64,000 nt of DNA from Mizugakiibacter sediminis (GTDB taxonomy: Bacteria > Pseudomonadota > Gammaproteobacteria > Xanthomonadales > Rhodanobacteraceae), in contig NZ_DF970162.1 in assembly GCF_000953855.2 (NCBI RefSeq), forward strand, positions 44,429 to 108,428, given 5' to 3'. Each line of letters starts with the position of its first letter. The stretch's first letter is position 1. Made by a program: the position numbers and the translations under genes. The notes under the pieces are model-generated. The model did no database searches. It was not told where the DNA came from and saw only the letters and a program-made list of their open reading frames with translations. Below are positions 16,397 to 24,490 of this stretch, in pieces.

Positions 16397-17149
16397 TCAG
16401 CGCAACCCCAGCAGGGCGCGCGCGCCGGCGCGGAAGCGACGGCTGAGATCGAGGCGCGTGCCGTCGTGCAGGATCACCTCGGCGTTCCCGCCGAACAGCG
16501 GATGCACCTCGCGCACGCGCTCGACGTTGACGACGATGCCGCGATGGATGCGCAGGAAGCGCGCCGGGTCCAGCGCCGCCAGCAGGCCCTGCAGCGTCTC
16601 GCGGTGCAGGAACGCCGCGCCGGCGGCGTGGATGCGCACGTAGTTGCCGTCGGCGCGGATCCAGTCGATGTCGGCCACCGCCAGCACGCGGCTGTGCTCG
16701 CCGACGCGCACGGCGAGGCGCTGCCGGTAGCGCTCGCCCGTCGCGGCAGCCTCCGTCTCGCCCTGCGCGTGCAGGCCGCGCCAGTGCTTCTTCACGCGTG
16801 CCATCGCCTGGTCGAAGCGCGCCTGGTCGATCGGCTTCAGCACGTAGTCGATGGCGTCGGCGTCGAATGCGCGCAGCGCGTGCTGGCCGTAGGCGGTGGC
16901 GAACACCACCAGCGGCAGCGTCTCGCGCGACAGCGCGCGCAGCAGCTTGAAGCCGTCCATGCCCGGCATCTGGATGTCGAGGAACAGCAGGCCGGGCTGC
17001 AGGTGGCGGATCGCCTGCAGCGCCTCGGCGGCGTTGCCGCACTCGCCGACGACCTCCACCTCGGGATGCGTCGCCAGCGCCTGGCGCAGCGCGAGACGCG
17101 CCAGCACTTCGTCGTCGACCAGCAGGGTGCGGATCGGCGGCGCGCTCAC
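16397..17149 (-). CDS. LytTR-family response regulator
   Basis: A 250-residue protein. The receiver domain (residues 1-125) contains the acidic pocket LLVDDE, the phospho-acceptor Asp57 in FLDIQMPGMDG and Lys in DYVLKPID. The LytTR DNA-binding domain covers about residues 150-250, with RLAVRVGEHSRVLAVADIDW, ADGNYVRIH, FLRIHRGIVVN and the DLSRRF end. Such AlgR/LytR-type regulators bind paired direct repeats. The start is GTG, overlapping the kinase stop by 4 bp (GTGA), so translation is coupled. The four exported proteins downstream are the obvious candidate targets, but that link rests only on position. Confidence 0.92.
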   Translation of the reverse strand: MSAPPIRTLLVDDEVLARLALRQALATHPEVEVVGECGNAAEALQAIRHLQPGLLFLDIQMPGMDGFKLLRALSRETLPLVVFATAYGQHALRAFDADAIDYVLKPIDQARFDQAMARVKKHWRGLHAQGETEAAATGERYRQRLAVRVGEHSRVLAVADIDWIRADGNYVRIHAAGAAFLHRETLQGLLAALDPARFLRIHRGIVVNVERVREVHPLFGGNAEVILHDGTRLDLSRRFRAGARALLGLR

Positions 17150-18237
17150 GGCGCACCCTCCGCGTACGGCAGGCGCAGCTCGGCGCGCGTGCCGCCGCCC
17201 GGACGGCGCGAAAGCTGCAGCCGCGCGGCCTCGCCGAACAGCACGCGCAGCCGCGCGCGCGTGGTGCCGAGGCCGAGGCCTTCGGCCGGCGCCGGCTGCG
17301 GCAGACCGAGGCCGTCGTCGTCCACGCACAGTTGCAGATGATCGCCGTCGCGGCGGGTGACGATGTGCAGGGTGCCGGGACCCGGCTTGTTCAGCAGGCC
17401 GTGGCGCAGCGCGTTCTCCACCAGCGGCTGCAGGATCATGTTCGGCACGGCCGCGCGCACGGTGTCGGCGGCCACGTCCATGCGCACGATCAGCCGGTCC
17501 TGGAAGCGTACCTGCTGCACGCCGAGGTAGCAGTCGAGCAACTGCAGCTCGCGCGCCAGCGGCACCTGCTGCGCGTGGCGCTCTTCCAGGGTCAGGCGCA
17601 GGAAATCGCTTAGGCGCGCGATCATCAGCCGCGCCTGCATCGGATCGGACAGCGCCAGCGCGGAGATCGCGTTCAGCGTGTTGAACAGGAAATGCGGCTG
17701 CAGCTGCATGCGCAGCGTCTGCAGCTGCGACTGCACCAGCTGCGTTTCCAGCTGCGCGCTGCGCAGGCGCTCGTCGCGCAGGCGCCGGCGCGTTTCCAGG
17801 CCGCGCAGCGCGGCAAGCAGCACCCAGTAGGTCAGCCAGCCGAGGTGGAGCTTGTAGGCGAACTCCAGGCGCGCATAGGCGGCGAACGTGGTCGCCGGTG
17901 CGTGCCCCGGCCCGCACAGCCACCAGAAGATCGCCAGCATCGCCAGCGACTGCGCCAGCGCCAGCGCCAGCGCCAGGCTGCACGGCAGGTGCAGCGCCCA
18001 GAACCGCCGCCAGCCGGCGGCGCCGAGACGGCCCAGCCAGGCGACCAGCGGCGTCAGCGCCATCCACAGGTAGAAGTTGCCGAAGTTCCACACCGCCAGG
18101 CGCAGCCACGCCGCCTCGTGGCCCTCGCTGATGCTGCTGATGCCGTTGCTGACCGTGTAGGAGAGCGCAAGCAGCGTCCAGAAGGCGAACGCCAGCGTCC
18201 AGACACCGAACCGTCGTTGCAGGGAGCGGTCGATCAC
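17146..18237 (-). CDS. LytS/YehU-type sensor histidine kinase
   Basis: A 363-residue membrane sensor. Four hydrophobic segments occupy roughly residues 10-150. They are followed by a coiled coil, the His_kinase motif LQPHFLFNTLNAISAL (phospho-His near residue 182) and a HATPase_c domain with LVENALRHGL (N box) and DDDGLGL (G1) boxes. There is no large periplasmic domain, so the signal is probably read within the membrane. I chose the GTG at 18237, preceded by GAGGG four bases upstream. The frame stays open further upstream but without coding character. It overlaps the response regulator by 4 bp. Confidence 0.9.
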   Translation of the reverse strand: MIDRSLQRRFGVWTLAFAFWTLLALSYTVSNGISSISEGHEAAWLRLAVWNFGNFYLWMALTPLVAWLGRLGAAGWRRFWALHLPCSLALALALAQSLAMLAIFWWLCGPGHAPATTFAAYARLEFAYKLHLGWLTYWVLLAALRGLETRRRLRDERLRSAQLETQLVQSQLQTLRMQLQPHFLFNTLNAISALALSDPMQARLMIARLSDFLRLTLEERHAQQVPLARELQLLDCYLGVQQVRFQDRLIVRMDVAADTVRAAVPNMILQPLVENALRHGLLNKPGPGTLHIVTRRDGDHLQLCVDDDGLGLPQPAPAEGLGLGTTRARLRVLFGEAARLQLSRRPGGGTRAELRLPYAEGAP

Positions 18238-18729
18238 GCGGCCCTCGTTTACGCAGGTCCGCCGGCGCGCGGCGCCGGCCCATCGCGGCAGTCTGCGCAT
18301 CGCGGCGCCGCAAGGGAAGTGACGTTCGAGCGAGCGACCGCTCGCGGACGCGGAGCGGCCGCTCGTCACGCATCCGCCACGCCCGTCACGCGAGCGATGC
18401 GCGCGGATCGCGCGTGCGCCAGGGCGGCGCGGCGGCGTGTCGAGGCCTGGCCGGCGGCGCATCCCTCCGCCACCTCGCTGGCGGTCCGCGGCGGCGTCGC
18501 CGTCCTGTCCTTCTACGATCCCAGGCTGGGGCCGCAGCGGGGCGTGCGCTCCTCCGACATCTTCGTCTACGGCGCCGACGGCCGCTGGTACGCGCTGTAC
18601 TCGCAGCACGGCACGGTCGGCCAGGGCTGACCGCGACGATGCGGCGCGGCCGCATGATAAAATCGGCGCGCATCCCGCGGCGGGCCCGGCCCGCCGTCTC
18701 CCCGCCCCTGCCGACCGCCGCGCCCGCCG
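18238..18729. other. 492-bp intergenic region between the kinase and lpxO genes
   Basis: The region holds the divergent control regions of the two neighbours and one gene remnant on the plus strand near its right half (separate entry). ATGATAAAAT at about 18654-18663 is the only AT-rich patch and could be the -10 region of lpxO. No other supported gene is visible. Confidence 0.5.
18466..18630 (+). pseudogene. C-terminal remnant of an NTF2-like (DUF4440-type) protein
   Basis: The frame ending in TGA at 18628-18630 reads SLAVRGGVAVLSFYDPRLG and SSDIFVYGADGRWYALYSQHGT. This is the strand pattern that closes a SnoaL/DUF4440-type domain (strands ending in DGRW...H.). No matching N-terminal half or start codon lies upstream, where sequence of unrelated character runs into the kinase promoter. 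I read it as the tail of a lost gene. The family assignment rests on about 50 residues only. Confidence 0.4.
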
Positions 18730-19641
18730 ATGTTCGCCGTCAAGTGGATCCTGCTCGCCGTCCTGGTGGCCTCCGCCGTCTACGTGCATTTCCGCGGGCG
18801 CGTGCGCCATCGCGTGTTCCGCCAGATCACCGACCACTCCACGTTCATGGCGCCGATCAACGTGGTGATGTACGCCTGCTCGCGCGTGCCGAACACGCCG
18901 TACCTGCCGGTGGACACGCTGCCGGAGCTGGCCACCCTGCGCGCGCACTGGCGGGAGATCCGCGAGGAAGCGCTCAAACTCGCCGAGGCGCAGCGCATCA
19001 AGGCCTCGGACCAGTACAACGACGCCGGCTTCAACTCGTTCTTCCGCACCGGCTGGAAGCGCTTCTACCTCAAGTGGTACGACGTCGACGCGCATCCGTC
19101 GGCGCAGCAGTACTGCCCGCGCACGGTCGAGCTGCTGCGCGGCATTCCGTCGATCAAGGCGGCGATGTTCACCGAGCTGCCGCCGGGCAGCCGCCTGACC
19201 AGGCACCGCGACCCCTACGCCGGCTCGCTGCGCTTCCATCTCGGCCTGATCACGCCGAACGACGACCGCTGCTACATCGACGTCGACGGCCAGCGCTACA
19301 GCTGGCGCGACGGCGAGGGCGTGGTGTTCGACGAGACCTACATCCACTACGCCGCCAACGAGAGCGCGCAGAACCGCATCATCCTGTTCTGCGACGTCGA
19401 GCGCCCGCTGAAGTACCGCTGGGCGGCGGCGTTCAACCGCTTCGTCGCGCGCCACCTGGTCGCCGCCGGCGCCGCGCCCAACGACGAGCGCGACCGCACC
19501 GGCGGCATCAACAAGGCGTTCAAGTATTTCTACGCCGTGCGCCTGAAGGGCAAGGCGCTGAAGGCGAAGAACCGCACGGCGTACTACGCGCTGAAGTGGC
19601 TGCTGCTGGGCGGCCTGCTGGCGCTGATCTTCCTGGCCTGA
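18730..19641 (+). CDS. lpxO: Lipid A hydroxylase LpxO (aspartyl/asparaginyl beta-hydroxylase family)
   Basis: A 303-residue inner membrane protein with hydrophobic segments at both ends (residues 1-20 and about 283-303). The Fe(II)/2-oxoglutarate core shows HRDPYAGSLRFHLGL (His159 and Asp161 region), a second His in DETYIHYAANES (His206) and Arg in QNRIILFCDVERP. LpxO adds a 2-OH group to a secondary acyl chain of lipid A. The length and termini match LpxO rather than soluble hydroxylases. It is monocistronic. With the two PagL genes at 6-7 kb it forms a second lipid A-modifying function in this window. Confidence 0.88.
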   Translation: MFAVKWILLAVLVASAVYVHFRGRVRHRVFRQITDHSTFMAPINVVMYACSRVPNTPYLPVDTLPELATLRAHWREIREEALKLAEAQRIKASDQYNDAGFNSFFRTGWKRFYLKWYDVDAHPSAQQYCPRTVELLRGIPSIKAAMFTELPPGSRLTRHRDPYAGSLRFHLGLITPNDDRCYIDVDGQRYSWRDGEGVVFDETYIHYAANESAQNRIILFCDVERPLKYRWAAAFNRFVARHLVAAGAAPNDERDRTGGINKAFKYFYAVRLKGKALKAKNRTAYYALKWLLLGGLLALIFLA

Positions 19642-19865
19642 ATCCGCGCCGCCCGTCCGCCATGGCGAAGCGCATCACGCGCGGAACGTGACCGCCGCAA
19701 TAGTTTCGGCCATGTCCGCGCGCTAACGTGCGCGGGCGCCGCCGGTTGCCGGCGGCGCGGGGGGAATCGCATGGAAGAGCTGCCACACCCGTCATCGGCC
19801 CGCGCCCGCCACCGCGGGCACGGAGGCGTTCGCGCCCGTGCGCGCCGCGCGCGGAGGTCCCGCGC

Positions 19866-21281
19866 ATGAGGTCGCCGCTGCCGCGCATCGGCGCGCTCGC
19901 CGCCTGCCTGCTGCTCGCCGCCTGCGCGCTGCAGCCGCACAAGCCCAGCGCCGCCGAACAGGCCGAAGCCTGGCGGCGGACCGCCGAGGACGGCGTGGTC
20001 TACGCCTACCCGCTGCTGCTGATGGAAGCGACGCGGGCGGCGCAGACCGCGGTCGCCGCGCCCGACGAGGACCGCGCGCCGCCGAATCGCCTGCGCCTGC
20101 AGCGCGACCTGCCGGACGCGCGCACCGCCGACATCGTCTATCCCAACGTCGACGCGCTGTACGTCAGCGCCTGGCTCGATCTCGCCGTCGAGCCGCAGGT
20201 GCTGGTGGTGCCCGATCCCGGCAGGCGCTTCGTGATGCTGCCGCTGCTGGATGCGTGGAGCGAAACCTTCGCGCGGCTGGACGCGCGCGGCAGCGGCCGC
20301 GGCGGCCGCGCCTACGCCCTGGTCGGCCCCGGCTGGCAGGGCACGCTGCCCGACGGCGTGCAGCGCATCGACGCGCCGACCGCGACGGTCTGGCTGCTCG
20401 GCCGCATCGGCGTCGACGGCCGCGACGACCTCGCCGCCGCGCGGCGTCTGCAAAACGGCTTCCGCCTGCTGCCGCTGTCCGCCTGGGGCAAGCGCTACCA
20501 GCCGCCGAAGCGCGTGCCGGTGGACGCCGCGGTCGACGCGGCGACGCCGCCCGCCGCGCGCGTCGCGCGGATGGACGCCGCCGCGCTGTTCGGCAGCCTG
20601 GCCATGCTGTTGCACGACAACCCGCCGCGCGACGCCGACGCGCCGCTGCTGACGCGGCTGGCGACGATCGGCGTCGTGCCCGGCAAGCCGTTCGATCCGG
20701 CGGCGCTTCCCGCCGCGCAGCGCGACGCCGTCGAAACCGGCGTACGCGACGGCCTGCTGCGCGTCGAGGAAGCCGGACGCGCGCCGCGGCAACGCAGCGT
20801 CAACGGCTGGAGCTACGCGCTCGACGCCGGCCGCTACGGCACCGACTACCGCCAGCGCGCGGCGATGGCCGCCGCCAGCCTCGGCGCCAGCGCGCCGCAG
20901 GACGCGGTGTATCCGTTCGTGCGCAGCGACGCCGCCGGGCAGCCGCTCGACGGCGCGCACCGCTACGTGCTGCACTTCGACAAGAGCGCGCTGCCGCCGG
21001 TCGACGCGTTCTGGTCGCTGACCGCCTACGACGCGCAGGGCCGCCTCGTCGCCAACCGGCTGGAGCGCTACGCGCTGGACAGCCGCGACCGCCTGCGTTT
21101 CAACCGCGACGGCTCGCTCGATCTGTACCTGCAGCGCACGCCGCCGCCGTCGCCGGCCAAGCGCGCCAATTGGCTGCCGCTGCCGGAAGGCGCCTGCGCG
21201 CTGATCCTGCGCCTGTATTCGCCGCGGCCGGAGGTGCTGGACGGCCGCTGGACGCCGCCGCCGATCGGCCGCGCCGACTGA
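19866..21281 (+). CDS. DUF1254/DUF1214-type exported lipoprotein
   Basis: A 471-residue protein with a lipoprotein signal (LLLAAC, Cys near residue 19). The DUF1254 half includes GVVYAYPLLLMEATR, DIVYPNVDALYVSAWLDLA and RFVMLPLLDAWSETFA. The DUF1214 half ends with ALPPVDAFWSLTAYDAQGRLV, DSRDRLRFNRDGSLDLYLQ and NWLPLPEGACALILRLYSP. The family is widespread in environmental proteobacteria, and I know no proven function. The ATG at 19866 is chosen because it opens the lipoprotein signal. The 224 bp upstream contain no other recognisable element. Confidence 0.82.
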   Translation: MRSPLPRIGALAACLLLAACALQPHKPSAAEQAEAWRRTAEDGVVYAYPLLLMEATRAAQTAVAAPDEDRAPPNRLRLQRDLPDARTADIVYPNVDALYVSAWLDLAVEPQVLVVPDPGRRFVMLPLLDAWSETFARLDARGSGRGGRAYALVGPGWQGTLPDGVQRIDAPTATVWLLGRIGVDGRDDLAAARRLQNGFRLLPLSAWGKRYQPPKRVPVDAAVDAATPPAARVARMDAAALFGSLAMLLHDNPPRDADAPLLTRLATIGVVPGKPFDPAALPAAQRDAVETGVRDGLLRVEEAGRAPRQRSVNGWSYALDAGRYGTDYRQRAAMAAASLGASAPQDAVYPFVRSDAAGQPLDGAHRYVLHFDKSALPPVDAFWSLTAYDAQGRLVANRLERYALDSRDRLRFNRDGSLDLYLQRTPPPSPAKRANWLPLPEGACALILRLYSPRPEVLDGRWTPPPIGRAD

Positions 21282-21399
21282 GCGCGGCGCCGGCATCCGG
21301 CGTCGGAAACCGCCTACGCCTCGCGGCGTCGCGCGACCGACGCGCGGCCCCGCGCCGCCGCGCTAACCTTGCCGCGCATCCACGACATGGAGGTCGATC

Positions 21400-21681
21400 A
21401 TGCGCGCCGCCGTCCTGCTCGCCTGCCTGCTGCTGCCGATCCTCGCCGAGGCCGCCGACACCGTGCGCATCGGCACGCGCATCGTCGAGGTCGGCGACTC
21501 CGCCGCGCTGTTGCGCGACGTCGCCGGCGAGCCGCAGTCGCGCCGCGCAGCGCGCGCCGACGCCGAACGCGGCCGGCGCCGCGACGGCGGCGAGCGCTGG
21601 ACCTACCGCGAGCGCGGCCGCACGCTCGACTTCGTCGTCCGCGACGGCGTGATCGTCGCCATCGAGCGGGATCGGCGCTGA
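21400..21681 (+). CDS. Small exported DUF2845-like protein
   Basis: A 93-residue protein with a signal peptide (MRAAVLLACLLLPILAEA). The short mature domain reads DTVRIGTRIVEVGDSAALLRD, then RWTYRERGRTLDFVVRDGVIVAIE. This is the usual DUF2845 layout, with a G-xx-V-x-V-GDS turn and a C-terminal strand pair. Most relatives have Cys residues in this domain and this one has none. A GGAGG lies nine bases before the ATG. Function unknown. Confidence 0.72.
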   Translation: MRAAVLLACLLLPILAEAADTVRIGTRIVEVGDSAALLRDVAGEPQSRRAARADAERGRRRDGGERWTYRERGRTLDFVVRDGVIVAIERDRR

Positions 21682-21882
21682 GCGGCCGCGACGCGCGCAG
21701 CCGACGCGACTGGATCGCCAGCCCCGGGTCGCCTTCCCGCATGCGCCGCTCCGGCCGTGGCCGCTCGCCCGGCTGCCACAGCGGCACGCGGTGCATCACG
21801 CGGTGGCGCAGCGGATGCCGCGCCGGCAGGTTGTGCTCCAGCGCCTCGGCCGGACGCGGGGCCGGCCCATCGGAGGAGCGCG

Positions 21883-22188
21883 ATGGAAGATGCGGTCCGG
21901 CAGTTGCGGCACGTGCTGCCGGAGATCCACGACATGCCGAAGCCGCAACTCGCGCGTCAGCAGGAGGCGCTGGCGCCGCAACGCGAGCACTTCGCCGTGC
22001 TGCAGCGGCAGGTGGAGCAATGGCAACCGCCGACGCCTTCGGGCTCGCCGTGTACCTCGATGCGCAGTTGGCCGCCTCGGCAGGAGGCGGTTCGAACGGT
22101 CATGCTGTTTCTCGCTCGTCGGGCTTCGCAGGCTGAGCGCAGTCCGCGCGCCATGCGCGCAGCCGTCGCGATCGCCGCGGTCAGGTGA
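21883..22188 (+). CDS. Small hypothetical protein, possibly truncated
   Basis: A frame of 101 codons with an excellent GGAGG six bases before its ATG. The first 47 residues look genuine: a charged amphipathic helix, VRQLRHVLPEIHDMPKPQLA and RQQEALAPQREHFAVLQRQ, ending VEQW. From about 22020 the frame runs antisense through a GFA-family remnant and loses protein character. I infer that the original gene was cut and its 3' part replaced. No function can be given. Confidence 0.4.
   Translation: MEDAVRQLRHVLPEIHDMPKPQLARQQEALAPQREHFAVLQRQVEQWQPPTPSGSPCTSMRSWPPRQEAVRTVMLFLARRASQAERSPRAMRAAVAIAAVR
21957..22103 (-). pseudogene. 5' remnant of a GFA-family (glutathione-dependent formaldehyde-activating-like) gene
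   Basis: From the ATG at 22103 the minus strand reads MTVRTASCRGGQLRIEVHG followed by EPEGVGGCHCSTC. This is the conserved N-terminus of GFA/DUF636 zinc proteins, which normally start with a CxCGxLR motif and continue to CHCxxCQRRTGS. Here the first Cys-x-Cys is damaged (CRG), the RRTGS segment is lost and a stop follows at 21957. Only about 30 of some 130 residues survive, so it is a pseudogene. Confidence 0.6.
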
Positions 22189-22274
22189 GCGAGGCCATGG
22201 CCGCGCGAACGCTTCGTCACCGGTCGATCGCGCTGCTGTCGTACGATGGCGCCCCTTTCCATGTGCGCGGATCG

Positions 22275-23156
22275 ATGGCGGCTTCCCTGCATGACCTGCT
22301 GGCGGCGCTCGAGCGGGATCGCTCGCTGGACGCGCCCGACCGCTTGCGCGAACGCATCGAGGCGCTCGATCGTCTCGATGCATCGCCGGCGGGCAACGCG
22401 ACACACGCGGGCGGCGCAGCCTCCGGCGACACGGCGGCGACACACCTGCGCGCGCGGGTGCTGCATGCGCGGCTGGAGTCGGCGAACCGGAGGCTGTACG
22501 ACGAAATCCGCATGGCGATCCGGCGCGGCGCAGGACGCGAGACCCTGCTGCGCTGGGCGCGCGCGCTGGCAGATGCGGAGCCCATGAATGGCAGCGCTCG
22601 CGGCGACAGCTACGACGCGCTCGACGAACTGGTCAGCGGGGTGTTGCGACTCGAAGCGCCGGAGACCGAAGTGGCCGCGCCGCCGAACGGGATGGTGTTC
22701 TATCAGCCCACCCCGGCGCGGCACATCTTTGCGCTGATCGAGCGTGCCGCGCTGACCGGACGCGACGTGCTGGTCGACCTCGGCGCCGGCCTCGGCCACG
22801 TGCCGCTGCTCGCCGCCATCTGCGCCGGCGCGCGCGGCATCGGCATCGAGCGCGAAGCCGTCTACGTCGCCAGTGCCCGCCGCTGCGCCGAAGCGCTGAA
22901 CCTCACCCATGTCGCCTTCCTCGAGCAGGACGCCCGCGACGCCGATCTGTCCAAAGGCACGGTGTTCTACCTCTACACCCCGTTTACCGGCGGCATTCTG
23001 CGCGCCGTGCTCGACGCGCTGCGGCGCGAAGCGGAGGGACGCGCGATCCGCGTCTGCACGTTCGGCCCCTGCACGCCCGTGGTGGCCGCAGAGCCCTGGC
23101 TGGCAGCCGACGATGCGACGAGCATCGACACGCTGGCGCTGTTCCGCTCCCGCTAG
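22275..23156 (+). CDS. SAM-dependent methyltransferase of class I fold
   Basis: A 293-residue protein. The N-terminal half (residues 1-130) is helical. The SAM-binding motif I VLVDLGAGLGHVPLLAA lies near residue 165, followed by motif II GIGIEREAVYVASARR and a motif III-like TVFYLYTPFTGGIL. The architecture resembles DOT1-like or rRNA/protein methyltransferases of unknown substrate, and YLYTPF stands where N-methyltransferases have an NPPF/DPPY-type motif. The ATG at 22275 is the first with coding character. A frame extension to 22185 overlaps the degraded region. It is monocistronic. Confidence 0.75.
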   Translation: MAASLHDLLAALERDRSLDAPDRLRERIEALDRLDASPAGNATHAGGAASGDTAATHLRARVLHARLESANRRLYDEIRMAIRRGAGRETLLRWARALADAEPMNGSARGDSYDALDELVSGVLRLEAPETEVAAPPNGMVFYQPTPARHIFALIERAALTGRDVLVDLGAGLGHVPLLAAICAGARGIGIEREAVYVASARRCAEALNLTHVAFLEQDARDADLSKGTVFYLYTPFTGGILRAVLDALRREAEGRAIRVCTFGPCTPVVAAEPWLAADDATSIDTLALFRSR

Positions 23157-23211
23157 CGCGCGGCAAAGCCGGATGGTTGAGCACCAGGTCATCCGCCAGC
23201 GCCAACCCGCC

Positions 23212-23287
23212 GGGTGGGTTGAGCGCAGCGATACCTCGCGCGTACCGCATCCGGATCGACGGGTTTCGCCGCGCTCAACCCGTCCCG
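23212..23287. repeat. Dispersed inverted repeat, family A, copy 1
   Basis: The left arm GGGTTGAGCGCAGCGATACC and right arm GGGTTTCGCCGCGCTCAACC face each other across about 25 bp. Related copies with the same arms lie at 24297 and 37163. It lies between the convergent methyltransferase and esterase genes. Confidence 0.75.
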
Positions 23288-23327
23288 CGCGGGGCGGTGG
23301 CGAAGCGCAGGCGGGGGCCGCGCGACG

Positions 23328-24281
23328 TCAGTGCGCGGCTGCGCTGTCCGGCGGCGGTCCCAGCAGGAACACCAGCGGCCGGTCCAGGCGCGCCGCCCAG
23401 GATTTCTCGCTGTGGTCGGCGCCGGGGAAGGCGAGGCTCTCGAAGTCGGCGGGGCCGTAGCCTTTGGCGCGCAGGATCGCGTCGACCTTGGCCTGGCGGT
23501 CGGCGTAGAGCGCGTCCAGCGTCTGCGTGCCGTGGTCGAAGTAGATGCGATGCGCGCCGGGCGGCGGGAAGTGCGCGGCGATGTAGGCCTGGAAGGCGGC
23601 GGGGCCGGGGTTGGCGGGGTCTTCCTGCAGCGAGGTGCCGGGCCAGTGCGTGGACATGCAGGCGGCGCCGCCGAACACCTGCGGATACTCGGCCAGCGCG
23701 TACATCGACACCAGCGCGCCCATGCTGGAGCCCATCGTGAAGGTGCTCTGCGGACGCGGATCGACGGCGTAGTGATGGTCGATGAAGGGCTTCAGCTCCT
23801 CGACCAGGAACTCGAGATAGCGGTCGGCATAGGGCGGCTGCGGCAGCAGCGGCGCCTCGCCCTGCTTCTGCTTGTAGAGATGCGTCTGCTGCGCCGGCGT
23901 CAGCGCTTCCCACGGTTTCTGCGGGAAGTACTCGCTCATGCGCAGCGGGCCGGCGTTCCAGATGCCGACGACGATGAACGGCCGCACCTTGTGCTGCGCC
24001 ATCAGCGCGGACGCCACCTCGTCGACGCGCCACTCCTGGTGGTTCCAGGTGTGCGCGGCGTCGAACAGCATCTGGCCGTCGTGCATGTACAGCACCGCGT
24101 AGGGCGCCTGCGCGGGATAGCCGGGCGGCAGCCACACGTCGACGTTGCGCGCCGGCACGTACTTCGAGGCGAAGTCGGCGAGGCGCTCGACGCGGCCGGC
24201 GCCGACCTGCGGCAGCGGCACCGGTTCGGCGGCGGGAGCGGTGAACGCGACGGCGAGCAGCAGGGCGGCGAGGAGCTTCAT
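23328..24281 (-). CDS. Exported esterase of the Fes/enterochelin-esterase-like alpha/beta-hydrolase family
   Basis: A 317-residue protein with a signal peptide (MKLLAALLLAVAFTAPAAA-like, about 18 residues). It shows NVDVWLPPGYPAQAPYAVLY with MHDGQ, the nucleophile elbow TMGSSMGALVSMYAL (Ser near 184) and the catalytic His in GADHSEKSWAARLD near 289. Such exported esterases act on acylated sugars or siderophores. It is third on the strand after the debranching enzyme and GH31 genes, separated by a repeat-filled 209 bp. It may therefore be part of the carbohydrate operon, removing acetyl or other esters from oligosaccharides. The substrate is inferred only from context. Confidence 0.82.
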   Translation of the reverse strand: MKLLAALLLAVAFTAPAAEPVPLPQVGAGRVERLADFASKYVPARNVDVWLPPGYPAQAPYAVLYMHDGQMLFDAAHTWNHQEWRVDEVASALMAQHKVRPFIVVGIWNAGPLRMSEYFPQKPWEALTPAQQTHLYKQKQGEAPLLPQPPYADRYLEFLVEELKPFIDHHYAVDPRPQSTFTMGSSMGALVSMYALAEYPQVFGGAACMSTHWPGTSLQEDPANPGPAAFQAYIAAHFPPPGAHRIYFDHGTQTLDALYADRQAKVDAILRAKGYGPADFESLAFPGADHSEKSWAARLDRPLVFLLGPPPDSAAAH

Positions 24282-24296
24282 GGCGTGAGGACCATC

Positions 24297-24373
24297 GGTT
24301 GGGTCGAGCGCGGCGAAACCCCGCGCGCATCGCCTCCGGGGCGATGGGTTTCGCCGCGCTCGACCCATCCCAC
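24297..24373. repeat. Dispersed inverted repeat, family A, copy 2
   Basis: GGTTGGGTCGAGCGCGGCGA continues into AAACCC. It is answered by GATGGGTTTCGCCGCGCTCG and then ACCCATCC, a near-perfect inverted pair. It sits between the esterase and GH31 genes, where it may form a processing or stabilising stem in the shared transcript. Confidence 0.8.
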
Positions 24374-24410
24374 GCGGCTGCGCAAGACAAACGGGCGCGA
24401 TGCGCTTGGC

Positions 24411-24435
24411 CCCCTCTCCCCGCGGGGGAGAGGGG
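24411..24435. repeat. GC hairpin, partial copy of repeat family B
   Basis: CCCCTCTCCCC at 24411-24421 pairs perfectly with GGGGAGAGGGG at 24425-24435. This CTCTCCCC/GGGGAGAG palindrome is the recurring end of repeat family B, seen at 28850 and 31512. It lies downstream of the GH31 stop and could act as a terminator-like stem. Confidence 0.65.
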
Positions 24436-24490
24436 AAGAGCTTCGCGAGGGTGCGGCGTGCCCATCGAACGTCAGCATGCACGGCACCGC

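Larger units (their letters stand above)
21682..22274. other. 593-bp degraded region
   Basis: This stretch holds fragments rather than intact conserved genes. There is a short plus-strand frame with a strong ribosome site (21883) and a minus-strand remnant of a GFA-family gene (22103 leftwards), both listed separately. A minus-strand run near 21730-21830 reads RHRVMHRVPLWQPGERPRPE and looks like the tail of a lost gene of unknown family. Together they suggest an old deletion or recombination scar. Confidence 0.5.
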
